Source: Bacteroidales bacterium UBA2559 (lineage in GTDB: Bacteria > Bacteroidota > Bacteroidia > Bacteroidales > Bacteroidaceae). From it: DNA of 10,669 bases. The position numbers were made by a program, and so were the translations under genes. The stretch spans positions 1 through 10,669 of the forward strand of contig DDLZ01000067.1 of assembly GCA_002340405.1 (NCBI GenBank). The letters run 5' to 3'. Under the pieces are notes generated by a model. It made no database searches. It was not told the DNA's origin and saw only the letters and a list, made by a program, of their open reading frames with translations. Of this stretch, positions 1 to 6,477 are shown piece after piece. Position 1 is the stretch's first letter; each line of letters starts with the position of its first letter.

Positions 1-28
1 CTGGATTGAAGATGTTTTAGGGTTAAAT

Positions 29-63
29 TTTTAAGGTATGTTCGGGGATAAGGGTTAACTTTG
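29..63 (+). promoter_or_regulatory. putative promoter of the prolyl-tRNA editing gene
   Basis: TAACTTTG at 56-63 is a perfect match to the Bacteroidota -7 consensus TAnnTTTG and ends 17 bases before the ATG at 81. The only T-rich candidate for the -33 element is TTTT at 29-32, which leaves a 23-base spacer, longer than usual. If transcription starts near 70, the leader before the ATG at 81 would be only about 11 bases. The motif match is seen directly; promoter activity is inferred. Confidence 0.45.
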
Positions 64-80
64 TCGGCGAAAATATACCG

Positions 81-677
81 ATGTTTAGAGATATGACTAA
101 GACGGATTTTGTGCTGAACTGGCTGAAGGCTCACGGGATAGATTACGAGGTGCATTACCATCCGCCTCTTTATACCATAGAGGAGGCTATGGCCTATTGG
201 GAGAATGTAGATTCAACGCATTGTAAGAATCTGTTTTTCAGAAACCATAAGGGGAATCGTCACTATATGGCCAGTTTCGAGTGCCATAAGAATCTCGATA
301 TACACAGTTTAGAGCGTATTGTAAAGCAGGGTAAGCTGAGCTTTGCCAGTCCCGAGCGTATGGAACGGTGCATAGGGGTATCTCCCGGTTCGGTTTGTGC
401 TTTCGGTTTGATACATGATATGAATCTGGTTGAGCATCCTGCCGTAAAGGCTCCTGACGATTCTCGAAACTTTGGGTGGGTAAAAGAGGGTGTAAACCCC
501 AGGGAACTCTTTGACAATGGTCATCGTGTAAAGTATTTTCTTGATTCCGAGCTTCGTGAAGCTCCCCGGATATCGTTCCATCCCTGTGAAAATACTGCCA
601 GCGTGGTTATTGATAATGCCGGTTTTATGCGTTTTCTTGAGCTTTGGGGAGGCGAGGTTGAATGGATTGACGTATGA
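81..677 (+). CDS. PrdX/YbaK-type prolyl-tRNA deacylase (trans-editing protein)
   Basis: This is a 198-residue cytoplasmic protein of the YbaK/ProX editing family. Relatives hydrolyse mischarged Ala-tRNA(Pro) as free-standing counterparts of the ProRS editing (INS) domain. Family signatures are visible in order: YTIEEA (31-36), HCKNLFFRN with the conserved lysine at 49, a GSV-AFGLIHD segment (103-113) matching the usual GSV(S/T)PFGLIND, and FHPCENTAS (167-175). Between GLIHD and the following beta strand (YFLDSEL) lie about 35 extra residues (about 114-148) that I do not recognise from the compact family pattern. The start is taken at ATG 81. An in-frame ATG at 93 (194 residues) is a real alternative, because AGAG stands just before it and the putative -7 box at 56-63 would give it a more normal leader. 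The gene converges on the lipoprotein gene, with four bases between the stops. The family call is secure; exact tRNA specificity is inferred. Confidence 0.88.
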   Translation: MFRDMTKTDFVLNWLKAHGIDYEVHYHPPLYTIEEAMAYWENVDSTHCKNLFFRNHKGNRHYMASFECHKNLDIHSLERIVKQGKLSFASPERMERCIGVSPGSVCAFGLIHDMNLVEHPAVKAPDDSRNFGWVKEGVNPRELFDNGHRVKYFLDSELREAPRISFHPCENTASVVIDNAGFMRFLELWGGEVEWIDV

Positions 678-707
678 TATATCAGCGGATTATCTTACGT
701 ATATCAT
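674..707. repeat. inverted repeat at the convergent gene ends
   Basis: The two facing stop codons (TGA at 675-677 and TCA at 682-684) are the ends of a perfect ten-base palindrome, TGATATATCA. A second, longer pairing is possible between ATGATATA (674-681) and TATATCAT (700-707), giving an 8-bp stem with an 18-base loop. The stem is AT-rich and no clean T-run follows on either side, so it would be a weak terminator at best. It lies partly inside the lipoprotein reading frame. The repeat is seen in the sequence; a role in 3' end formation is only a guess. Confidence 0.3.
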
Positions 708-1476
708 TCTCGGGTACAACCAGAGTGGTTATTCCCGTCGAGTATGGAGCTATTTCGTACTGATTGAATATGAATGCAATCGAGTCCTTCCTGATCTCAA
801 AATTGTCAGGAACGAACATGGGTGTTTCAGAGAAATAGCCGTGCCTGTCAAGTTCGCTGCGACTCTCACAACCGGCTTCGCGCAGCAGAAGATCATCCAG
901 AATCGGAATAAGTACGCTTTCATAGCCGGGTTTTAAATAGTCGTCGAGCGTAACTATACTGCCGTCTTCAAGACGGTAGTTGCGACAGGTGATAAAGGTC
1001 CTGCCGTGCGCTCCGCCGGTGTATTCGTACCAATTCACATGGCAGCCTATTATGTCACGGTTGTTGCCGTATGAGACAGATGTCTCTACAACGTAATTGT
1101 ATCCGATGCCAAGAGGATTTATCTCTTTTTGTTGCTTTGCATATTCTTGCAGCTCCAAGTTGTCGTTCTTGAAATTAACTATGATTGAGTCTATGAACGA
1201 TATCATGGCACTGCGCACATCGGTTGTATTCTTATTGAACAGGGTTTCCGATATATCCTTGTTGAAGGCATCGGCAAACATTGTATCGGTGCCGTACGCT
1301 TGTAACACTCTCATATCGAAATTGCATTTGGGATTCTCCTTGCCCGGTTCATAAGGCAGTGTCTGTTTGAACGTCACATATTGGAATGCATACTTGTCGC
1401 CTTTGCCGGAGCAGGATGACAAGAACAACAAGGGCAGGATTGCGACTATGATTTTAAGAATACTCTCTGTTTTCAT
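682..1476 (-). CDS. lipoprotein with RsiV-like DUF4163/DUF3298 domain
   Basis: This is a 264-residue predicted lipoprotein. Residues 1-21 form a signal peptide with a hydrophobic core (ILKIIVAILPLLFL), ending in the lipobox LSSC with lipidated Cys22. The mature part fits the DUF3298 family, which shares its fold with the extracellular domain of the anti-sigma factor RsiV: GGAHG at 154-158 preceded by a short strand segment, the strand NYRLEDGSIVTLDDYLKPG (about 166-184), and the C-terminal FIFNQYEIAPYSTGITTLVVP (235-255), which is the family's most recognisable block. No cytoplasmic or transmembrane portion beyond the signal peptide is present, so it is not itself an anti-sigma factor. Many Bacteroidota carry stand-alone copies of unknown role, probably periplasm-facing or surface lipoproteins. 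The gene is divergent from tRNA-His and has its own -7 box just upstream. Lipoprotein and family calls are firm; the biological role is unknown. Confidence 0.85.
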   Translation of the reverse strand: MKTESILKIIVAILPLLFLSSCSGKGDKYAFQYVTFKQTLPYEPGKENPKCNFDMRVLQAYGTDTMFADAFNKDISETLFNKNTTDVRSAMISFIDSIIVNFKNDNLELQEYAKQQKEINPLGIGYNYVVETSVSYGNNRDIIGCHVNWYEYTGGAHGRTFITCRNYRLEDGSIVTLDDYLKPGYESVLIPILDDLLLREAGCESRSELDRHGYFSETPMFVPDNFEIRKDSIAFIFNQYEIAPYSTGITTLVVPENDIRKIIR

Positions 1477-1491
1477 AAGGATTTATTTCTA

Positions 1492-1522
1492 CAAATTTAA
1501 TTATTTCTCTTTATTAATGAAA
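1492..1522 (-). promoter_or_regulatory. putative promoter of the DUF3298 lipoprotein
   Basis: On the minus strand TAAATTTG (1499-1492) matches TAnnTTTG exactly. It is preceded by TTTC (1522-1519) as a -33 element with a 19-base spacer. The -7 box ends 15 bases upstream of the ATG (1476), so the leader would be about ten bases. The site is immediately upstream of the gene and nothing else in this intergenic region competes with it. Confidence 0.55.
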
Positions 1523-1538
1523 AATAGAGCGCCGATAA

Positions 1539-1569
1539 TTTCAATTTTACGAAAAACATGGTAACTTTG
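1539..1569 (+). promoter_or_regulatory. putative promoter of tRNA-His
   Basis: TAACTTTG (1562-1569) is a perfect -7 box and TTTC (1539-1542) a plausible -33 element, with a 19-base spacer. The mature tRNA begins at 1597/1598, which leaves roughly 20 bases of 5' leader for RNase P to remove. The box is back to back with the lipoprotein promoter, so the 120-base gap serves both genes. Confidence 0.6.
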
Positions 1570-1597
1570 CACCGCTTTACGCAACAGACTTCAAATG

Positions 1598-1674
1598 GTG
1601 CCCGTAGTTCAGTTGGTTAGAGCGTCAGATTGTGGCTCTGGTTGTCGTGGGTTCGAGTCCCATCGGGCACCCCA
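1598..1674 (+). tRNA. tRNA-His (anticodon GTG)
   Basis: A full cloverleaf can be drawn by hand. The acceptor stem is 1598-1604 with 1664-1670. The D arm is GTTC/GAGC (1607-1610, 1620-1623). The anticodon stem is 1625-1629 with 1637-1641, enclosing TTGTGGC with anticodon GTG at 1632-1634. The T arm is 1647-1651 with 1659-1663, enclosing TTCGAGT. The base after the acceptor stem is C (1671) and the base before it is G (1597). The resulting G-1:C73 pair is the identity element of histidine tRNAs and confirms the assignment. The 3' CCA is encoded (1672-1674). In vivo the 5' end is expected at 1597, retaining G-1. Confidence 0.97.
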
Positions 1675-1771
1675 AATCTAAATCACCGGTTTTTTCTGAA
1701 TCCCTTCAATTTACCTTGATTTGTCCCGATCCTTCCTTTTTTTCCTGATTTTCCTTGGTTCTTGGCTTATT

Positions 1772-1791
1772 CTAAGGTTTGCTTAGTTTTT
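1772..1791 (+). terminator. weak candidate terminator downstream of tRNA-His
   Basis: CTAAG (1772-1776), a five-base loop, CTTAG (1782-1786) and then TTTTT (1787-1791) make a small hairpin followed by a T-run, about 98 bases after the tRNA. The stem is only five pairs and mostly A/T, so it could be chance in this strongly pyrimidine-rich gap (1675-1828). I see no better terminator for the tRNA transcript. Confidence 0.25.
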
Positions 1792-1828
1792 CCGTTTCTT
1801 CTTGCTTTCCCTAGATTTTAATGAAGGT

Positions 1829-2722
1829 TCAGCGATAGATGGCTTTCTGACCGGCCAGCAGGGTGTTTTTCATGAGCGAACAGATAGTCATGGGACCTAC
1901 ACCGCCGGGAACTGGAGTTATATAGCTGCACAAAGGTGCAACCTCATCAAACTTAACGTCGCCGCTCAGGCGGAATCCGCTCTTCTTAGTCTCATCGGGT
2001 ATGCGGGTCGTGCCTACATCGATGACAACGGCTCCGGGCTTAACCATATCGGCAGTAACGAATCCGGGCTGGCCGAGTGCGGCTATGATGATGTCGGCCT
2101 GACGGCACTCCTCTTTGATATTTACAGTGTTGCTGTGGCAGACTGTCACGGTGCAGTTGCCGGGATTGCTTTTCTGCATAAGCAGCATGGCCATAGGCTT
2201 GCCTACTATGTTGCTTCGGCCCAATACGACACATTTCTTGCCGCGGGTCTCAATATTATAGCGGCGTAACAGCTCCATAATGCCATAGGGCGTTGCCGAT
2301 ACGAAGCAGGGCAGACCTATACTCATACGTCCCACGTTGATGGGGTGGAAACCGTCCACATCCTTGCGGTAGTCTATTGCTTCAATTATGTGCTGTTCGT
2401 TAATATGTTTAGGCAGGGGGAGTTGGACTATGAATCCATCTACATCGGGGTCATTGTTCAGTTCGGCTATTTTTTGGAGAAGCTCCTTTTCGGTTACATC
2501 GCTCTCAAACCTTATCAGCGTAGATTTGAATCCGCATACGGCGCATGCCTTTACTTTGGCTGCAACGTAAGTTTCGCTGCCTCCGTCATGACCTACCAGT
2601 ATGGCTGCCAGATGTGGGCGCTTCATGCCGTTTTCCATCATTGTCGCCACCTGCTCGGCTATCTCCTGTTTAACCTGTTCGGCTACCGCTTTTCCGTCTA
2701 TTAGCTGCATCTGTATAATCAT
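1829..2722 (-). CDS. folD: bifunctional methylene-THF dehydrogenase / methenyl-THF cyclohydrolase
   Basis: FolD is 297 residues long, the usual length. It interconverts 5,10-methylene-THF, 5,10-methenyl-THF and 10-formyl-THF with NADP(H), supplying one-carbon units for purines and formyl-Met-tRNA in the cytoplasm. Visible signatures: TYVAAK with catalytic-type Tyr52 and Lys56, [15 protein letters not shown] (93-107) with Gln100, [12 protein letters not shown] (121-132), the Rossmann element [15 protein letters not shown] (164-178), and PGGVGPMT (272-279). The start at 2722 is preferred over the internal Met5 because AGGAGA stands ten bases before it, inside the end of ffh. folD follows ffh by seven bases and is almost certainly co-transcribed with it. 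No convincing terminator is visible after its TGA stop in the 154 bases before tRNA-His, which lies on the other strand. Confidence 0.97.
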   Translation of the reverse strand: MIIQMQLIDGKAVAEQVKQEIAEQVATMMENGMKRPHLAAILVGHDGGSETYVAAKVKACAVCGFKSTLIRFESDVTEKELLQKIAELNNDPDVDGFIVQLPLPKHINEQHIIEAIDYRKDVDGFHPINVGRMSIGLPCFVSATPYGIMELLRRYNIETRGKKCVVLGRSNIVGKPMAMLLMQKSNPGNCTVTVCHSNTVNIKEECRQADIIIAALGQPGFVTADMVKPGAVVIDVGTTRIPDETKKSGFRLSGDVKFDEVAPLCSYITPVPGGVGPMTICSLMKNTLLAGQKAIYR

Positions 2723-2729
2723 GTAAAAT

Positions 2730-4052
2730 TTATCTCCTCATCATAAAATTGGGCATTTTGGCGCCCGCTACATTCTTCATCATTTTGCGGGTCTGCTCAA
2801 ACTGTTTGATCATACGGTTCACCTCCTGCAGGGGTAATCCGCTGCCTTTGGCAATACGGCTTTTGCGGGACTGGCTCTTTAACAGAAGGTCCGGATTGCT
2901 GCGCTCATCGGGTGTCATGGAGTAGATCATGGCCTCGATACCTTTGAATGCGTCATCGCTTATGTCAACATCTTTCAGGGCTTTGCCTACACCGGGTATC
3001 ATGCCCATCAGGTCTTTCATGTTACCCATCTTTTTGATCTGTCCTATCTGTTCCAGAAAGTCGTCGAAATCGAACTTGCCTTTGCCCATCTTCTTCTGGA
3101 GGCGTTTGGCCTGTTCGGCATCGAACTGTTCCTGAGCACGCTCCACGAATGAGACTATGTCACCCATTCCCAGAATGCGGTCGGCCATACGGTCGGGATG
3201 GAAAACATCAAATGCATCCATCTTTTCACCCGTTCCTACAAACTTAATGGGTTTGTCAACTACTGTGCGTATGCTCAGGGCGGCACCGCCGCGGGTGTCA
3301 CCATCGATTTTGGTCAGTATGACACCACTGAAATCCAGACGGTCGTTGAACTCTTTTGCGGTATTTACGGCATCCTGTCCGGTCATGGAGTCAACCACAA
3401 AAAGTATCTCGTTGGGGTTTGTTGCCTCCTTGATGGCGGTTATCTCCGTCATCATCATCTCGTCTATGGCCATGCGGCCGGCGGTGTCAATTATCACCAC
3501 ATCGAATCCTTTGGCGCGAGCTTCACGTATGGCGTTTTGGGCTATCTCGACGGGCTTGTTGTTATCGTGCTCAGCATAAACGGGCACTCCTATCTGTTCA
3601 CCCAACACATTGAGTTGGTCAATGGCGGCAGGACGATAGATGTCACAGGCGGCCAGAAGCGGCTTTTTGGCGCGTTTGGTCTTTAGAAAGTTTGCAAGCT
3701 TGGCACTGAATGTGGTCTTACCCGAACCTTGCAGGCCGGCCATAAGGATTACCGCAGGATGTCCTTTTATATCGATATCAATGGCAGTGCCGCCCATCAG
3801 TGTGGCCAGTTCATCATGTATCAGCTTGACCATGAGTTGTCCCGGGCGAACCGATGTGAGTACATCCATTCCCAAAGCTTTTTCCTTCACAGTGTCGGTG
3901 AACTGTTTGGCAACCTTGTAGTTGACATCGGCATCAAGCAGAGCTCTGCGCACATCTTTTAAGGTTTCGGCTACGTTTACTTCGGTAATTTTGCCTTCAC
4001 CTTTCAGTATTTTAAGGGACCGTTCTAGTCTCTCAGATAGATTTTCAAACAT
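2730..4052 (-). CDS. ffh: signal recognition particle GTPase Ffh (SRP54)
   Basis: Ffh, 440 residues, is the protein subunit of the signal recognition particle. It binds 4.5S RNA and emerging signal sequences and delivers ribosomes to FtsY at the inner membrane. Domain order is standard. The N domain is about 1-90. The G domain has P-loop GLQGSGKTT (106-114), the DIYRPAA segment (137-143), DTAGR (189-193), TKIDGD (247-252) and a closing GTGEK (273-277). The M domain (about 300-440) is methionine-rich and includes the RNA-binding [13 protein letters not shown] (393-405). The protein ends in a short methionine-rich tail with two arginines. No Shine-Dalgarno precedes the ATG; the leader is A-rich, as is normal for the group. 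malQ lies 60 bases upstream on the same strand and folD 7 bases downstream. The gene for the SRP RNA is not in this window. Confidence 0.98.
   Translation of the reverse strand: MFENLSERLERSLKILKGEGKITEVNVAETLKDVRRALLDADVNYKVAKQFTDTVKEKALGMDVLTSVRPGQLMVKLIHDELATLMGGTAIDIDIKGHPAVILMAGLQGSGKTTFSAKLANFLKTKRAKKPLLAACDIYRPAAIDQLNVLGEQIGVPVYAEHDNNKPVEIAQNAIREARAKGFDVVIIDTAGRMAIDEMMMTEITAIKEATNPNEILFVVDSMTGQDAVNTAKEFNDRLDFSGVILTKIDGDTRGGAALSIRTVVDKPIKFVGTGEKMDAFDVFHPDRMADRILGMGDIVSFVERAQEQFDAEQAKRLQKKMGKGKFDFDDFLEQIGQIKKMGNMKDLMGMIPGVGKALKDVDISDDAFKGIEAMIYSMTPDERSNPDLLLKSQSRKSRIAKGSGLPLQEVNRMIKQFEQTRKMMKNVAGAKMPNFMMRR
2733..2738 (-). promoter_or_regulatory. Shine-Dalgarno of folD embedded in ffh
   Basis: On the minus strand the final ffh codons ATG AGG AGA TAA contain AGGAGA, ten bases upstream of the folD ATG. 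The two arginine codons of ffh therefore also serve as a Shine-Dalgarno for folD. The other starts in this window mostly lack one, so this site decides the folD start and suggests translational coupling. Confidence 0.6.
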
Positions 4053-4079
4053 TTTTGGTGGTGGTTTGTTTTCAAGGCG

Positions 4080-4087
4080 CGAAGTTA
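4080..4087 (-). promoter_or_regulatory. possible internal promoter for ffh-folD
   Basis: TAACTTCG on the minus strand differs from the -7 consensus TAnnTTTG by one base and lies 27 bases upstream of the ffh ATG. I see no good -33 element at the expected distance. It is listed because ffh is essential and is separated from malQ by 60 bases and a terminator-like hairpin, so a promoter is expected here. Confidence 0.22.
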
Positions 4088-4110
4088 GTAAAAATATGGC
4101 AGGGAGCCAT
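4088..4110 (-). terminator. small hairpin plus T-run after malQ
   Basis: On the minus strand ATGGC-TCCCT-GCCAT (4110-4096) forms a five-pair stem with a five-base loop and is followed by ATTTTTA (4095-4089). It begins two bases after the malQ stop codon. It is short, so it probably attenuates rather than fully stops transcription into ffh. Confidence 0.35.
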
Positions 4111-4112
4111 GT

Positions 4113-6233
4113 TTACCGGTCTGATAAGTAGAGCATCTGCTTGATCTCGGAATTGAATTTATCGGAATCAATCAGCTTCTCTAAAGTTATATGCATGCGG
4201 TATCGCCAATAGTTGTCGGGGTCAGCCGGTACATTTATCCTCTCGGATTCAGGATTTCGTGCTCTTAATGAATTGTCAATGGAGAGCCAGTCCTGAATCG
4301 GGAAAATGGCAAACATTGAGGGTGATGCAAGATGGCTTGTAATAATGGCTGAGCAGGCATCTGTCGTAGCCTCATTTGTGCTTATGACCGGATTGGGCTT
4401 CATCTCATCTTCAATCCACACGCGTAGCACACTCATGTCATGGGTCGAAGTGGTGCAGACGGAGAGATAAGGATAAGTGGCCGGGTTTGCCACACTGACT
4501 CCGTACTGTTTAGGCATACGCTGTACTTCGAGCGTAAGGATGCGTAGCAAATCCATTACTTCAGGTACACAGACCGGAATCATTCCCAGATCCTCACCGC
4601 ACACAAGCATGTCGGTAGCTTCAATGAGAGCTGAGAGCTTGGCCATAGCCGATTCGCTCCAGAATTTGTTGTTTCTCACATAGAAGAAATCGTTGTGTAT
4701 CTTGTAATAGGCTTGTTGCTCGTCTTTTGAAAGAGTCTTGAACAGTTTGGTATTAAAACCGTTCACACGCGGATGCCAATGATCGGGGATACGGGTGTCC
4801 TCAAGGAAGAGAACCTCGGTTTCAGGCGCTCCGGGTTTGGACACCGCGTGCTTTGAGGCATCAAACGGAAATCCCATCTTCTTTAGCTCAAAGGTACTAT
4901 AAGGAAGTGAGGGATTGAATGTTCCCATCAGACCGCTGCTGTATTTCAGCGGGATCTCCCATATCCTGAAGAAACCCAGCAGATGGTCTATGCGGTAAGC
5001 GTCAAAATAGTCGGCCATTTTTTTGAAACGCTCTTTAAACCAGGAGTATCCGTCAAGCGACATGTTTTTCCAGTTGTAAGTAGGCATACCCCATTTTTGC
5101 CCATCAACGGCAAAGTCATCGGGTGGGGCACCGGCCTGGCAGTCGATATTGAACAATTTAGGATTTACCCATACATCGGTGCTGTATCGGTTAACTCCTA
5201 TGGGAACGTCTCCCTTAAGCAGAATGCCTTTGCTGTTGGCATATCTCTTAACTTCGGCAAGCTGGAGGTGCAGATGGTATTGTATAAACGCGTATTTCCG
5301 GACTTCATGGCATTTTGGGTTACCGGGCATGCAATATTTTTTTATAATGGACTGTTTGAATACAGGCTCTTTCCAGGTTGTAAAATCAACTGTCCCACTC
5401 TGGTCGCGCAGATAACAGTATATTGCATAAGGTTCAAGCCAGCTTCGGTTGGCACGGTGAAAATCCCTGAATCCGGCTGATTGAGCACATCGGTCGCCAA
5501 ATTCCTCGTATAGGCGTTCCAAATATTCGGTTTTTATAGCCAAAACCCTTTCATAATCTATCACAGGCAGGGCATTCAGTTCTTTGCGGAGTTTTTCGAT
5601 ACGTTGCAGGAAATCCTTGTCACTTAGTTCCCCGACCTGTTCAAGATTAATGTATATGGGGTTGAGTGCAAAAGATGAGTTTGCGCTGTACGGATATGAA
5701 TCCCGCCATGTGCGGGTCATTGTGGTGTCATTTACAGGAAGAATCTGTATTATGCTCTGTCCCGTTGCCGCAGCCCAGTCAACAAGAAGTTTTAGATCGG
5801 TAAATTCACCTATTCCGAAACTATTCTCAGTTCTGAGTGAAAAGACCGGGACCGATGTTCCGGCGCCTCTCCACCGGGGGCGTCCGTTAAGTTTTACATA
5901 CGGTAAAACTATACTGCGCTGTATTGTATCCAAGCCACTATATTCATGCCATCGGTCAATCAGGACAATACGTCTGAAATTTTTATACGGTATGGTGTGG
6001 AGCGACCCCTCTTCCTGGCGGATTATATTTCCGTTAACTTGAACAGTATAATAATAGGTGATGTCTCTATTCGTATTGAACTCGTCATCCTCAATTCTGT
6101 AGTCTGTGAACCAGTTTCCCATGCCATCATTATCCATCTCCAGACACAACTGACTTCCGTCATTAAGGTTTATGTACAAGTAGAGTTTTTCACCCCATTG
6201 TGTCTTATATTCAATCTGGAAATGAATGTCCAT
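4113..6233 (-). CDS. malQ: 4-alpha-glucanotransferase, GH77, compact DPE2-like form
   Basis: This GH77 amylomaltase has 706 residues. It disproportionates maltodextrins by transferring alpha-1,4-glucan segments in cytoplasmic starch/maltose use. Residues 1 to about 97 are a beta-rich segment resembling the start of a CBM20 starch-binding module. The catalytic barrel runs from about 117 (RPRWRGAG, then FSLRTENSFGIGEF) to the end. Catalytic positions are intact: nucleophile Asp416 in DAYRIDHLLGFFRIWEIP, acid/base Glu547 in VCGEDLG, and Asp599 in TTSTHDM. The YWRYRMHITLE block (675-685) is typical of the Bacteroidota/plant DPE2 branch. From memory, close Bacteroides homologues are nearly 900 residues with two CBM20 modules. 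Here the second module appears absent, and the segments around 445-475 and 610-630 are short, with no sign of a frameshift. malQ is first of a leftward block with ffh and folD and is divergent from uraA. Enzyme identity is secure; the effect of the missing module is not known. Confidence 0.95.
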   Translation of the reverse strand: MDIHFQIEYKTQWGEKLYLYINLNDGSQLCLEMDNDGMGNWFTDYRIEDDEFNTNRDITYYYTVQVNGNIIRQEEGSLHTIPYKNFRRIVLIDRWHEYSGLDTIQRSIVLPYVKLNGRPRWRGAGTSVPVFSLRTENSFGIGEFTDLKLLVDWAAATGQSIIQILPVNDTTMTRTWRDSYPYSANSSFALNPIYINLEQVGELSDKDFLQRIEKLRKELNALPVIDYERVLAIKTEYLERLYEEFGDRCAQSAGFRDFHRANRSWLEPYAIYCYLRDQSGTVDFTTWKEPVFKQSIIKKYCMPGNPKCHEVRKYAFIQYHLHLQLAEVKRYANSKGILLKGDVPIGVNRYSTDVWVNPKLFNIDCQAGAPPDDFAVDGQKWGMPTYNWKNMSLDGYSWFKERFKKMADYFDAYRIDHLLGFFRIWEIPLKYSSGLMGTFNPSLPYSTFELKKMGFPFDASKHAVSKPGAPETEVLFLEDTRIPDHWHPRVNGFNTKLFKTLSKDEQQAYYKIHNDFFYVRNNKFWSESAMAKLSALIEATDMLVCGEDLGMIPVCVPEVMDLLRILTLEVQRMPKQYGVSVANPATYPYLSVCTTSTHDMSVLRVWIEDEMKPNPVISTNEATTDACSAIITSHLASPSMFAIFPIQDWLSIDNSLRARNPESERINVPADPDNYWRYRMHITLEKLIDSDKFNSEIKQMLYLSDR

Positions 6234-6298
6234 AGTATGTTTTCTTTTTCTTTAGTTGTGAAAATTTTTTTGAGGCACGAAAATAATACTTTTGTTTG

Positions 6299-6322
6299 AT
6301 TTATGCAAATTTATACATAAAT
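6299..6322. repeat. operator-like dyad over the malQ -7 box
   Basis: ATTTATG (6299-6305) and CATAAAT (6316-6322) are perfect 7-base inverted repeats separated by ten bases. The eight-base malQ -7 box (6306-6313) lies wholly inside that spacer. This layout is what a dimeric repressor site on a promoter would look like. The region is very AT-rich, so chance is possible, and no regulator gene is in the window. Confidence 0.35.
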
Positions 6323-6335
6323 GTTTTTAAAAAAA
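6306..6335 (-). promoter_or_regulatory. putative promoter of malQ
   Basis: On the minus strand TAAATTTG (6313-6306) matches TAnnTTTG exactly, with TTTT (6335-6332) as a possible -33 element 18 bases further upstream. The malQ ATG is at 6233, so the leader would be about 65 bases. It is AT-rich and shows no clear RNA structure. Confidence 0.5.
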
Positions 6336-6395
6336 TAGAAAATATTTTGCAGCATAAAAAGTTATCAACAATTCTTAAAAATTATGCATTTTTTC

Positions 6396-6426
6396 TTTTT
6401 CCTTCATTTACGCGTAGTTACTTTTG
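6396..6426 (+). promoter_or_regulatory. putative promoter of the uracil/purine uptake operon
   Basis: TACTTTTG (6419-6426) matches the -7 consensus exactly, with a T-run TTTT (6396-6399) 19 bases upstream as the -33 element. Transcription from about 6433 would give a 45-base A-rich leader with two GTGAAA copies (6435-6440, 6445-6450) and no Shine-Dalgarno. The leader is too short for a purine riboswitch. An identical TACTTTTG occurs at 6287-6294 and could be a second upstream start. Confidence 0.6.
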
Positions 6427-6477
6427 CATTCAATGTGAAAAAAAGTGAAACAACATAAACAACTAACTAAAAAATAA

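Noticed and set aside
541..936. 131-residue plus-strand frame across the prolyl-tRNA editing and lipoprotein gene ends
   Set aside because: It overlaps two well-supported genes in other frames and has no start signal or recognisable domain.
1598..1828. tRNA-His as an integration site for a mobile element
   Set aside because: No integrase, no duplicated tRNA 3' end and no foreign-looking genes are visible in the window.
3157..3686. Long open frames on the plus strand opposite ffh, and similar ones opposite folD and malQ
   Set aside because: They lie entirely over strongly conserved genes, resemble no known family and show cysteine/serine-rich or irregular composition. They are antisense shadows.
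6427..6477. Purine or other riboswitch in the leader of the nucleobase operon
   Set aside because: The predicted leader is about 45 bases, A-rich and lacks any stable stems. It is too short for a purine aptamer.
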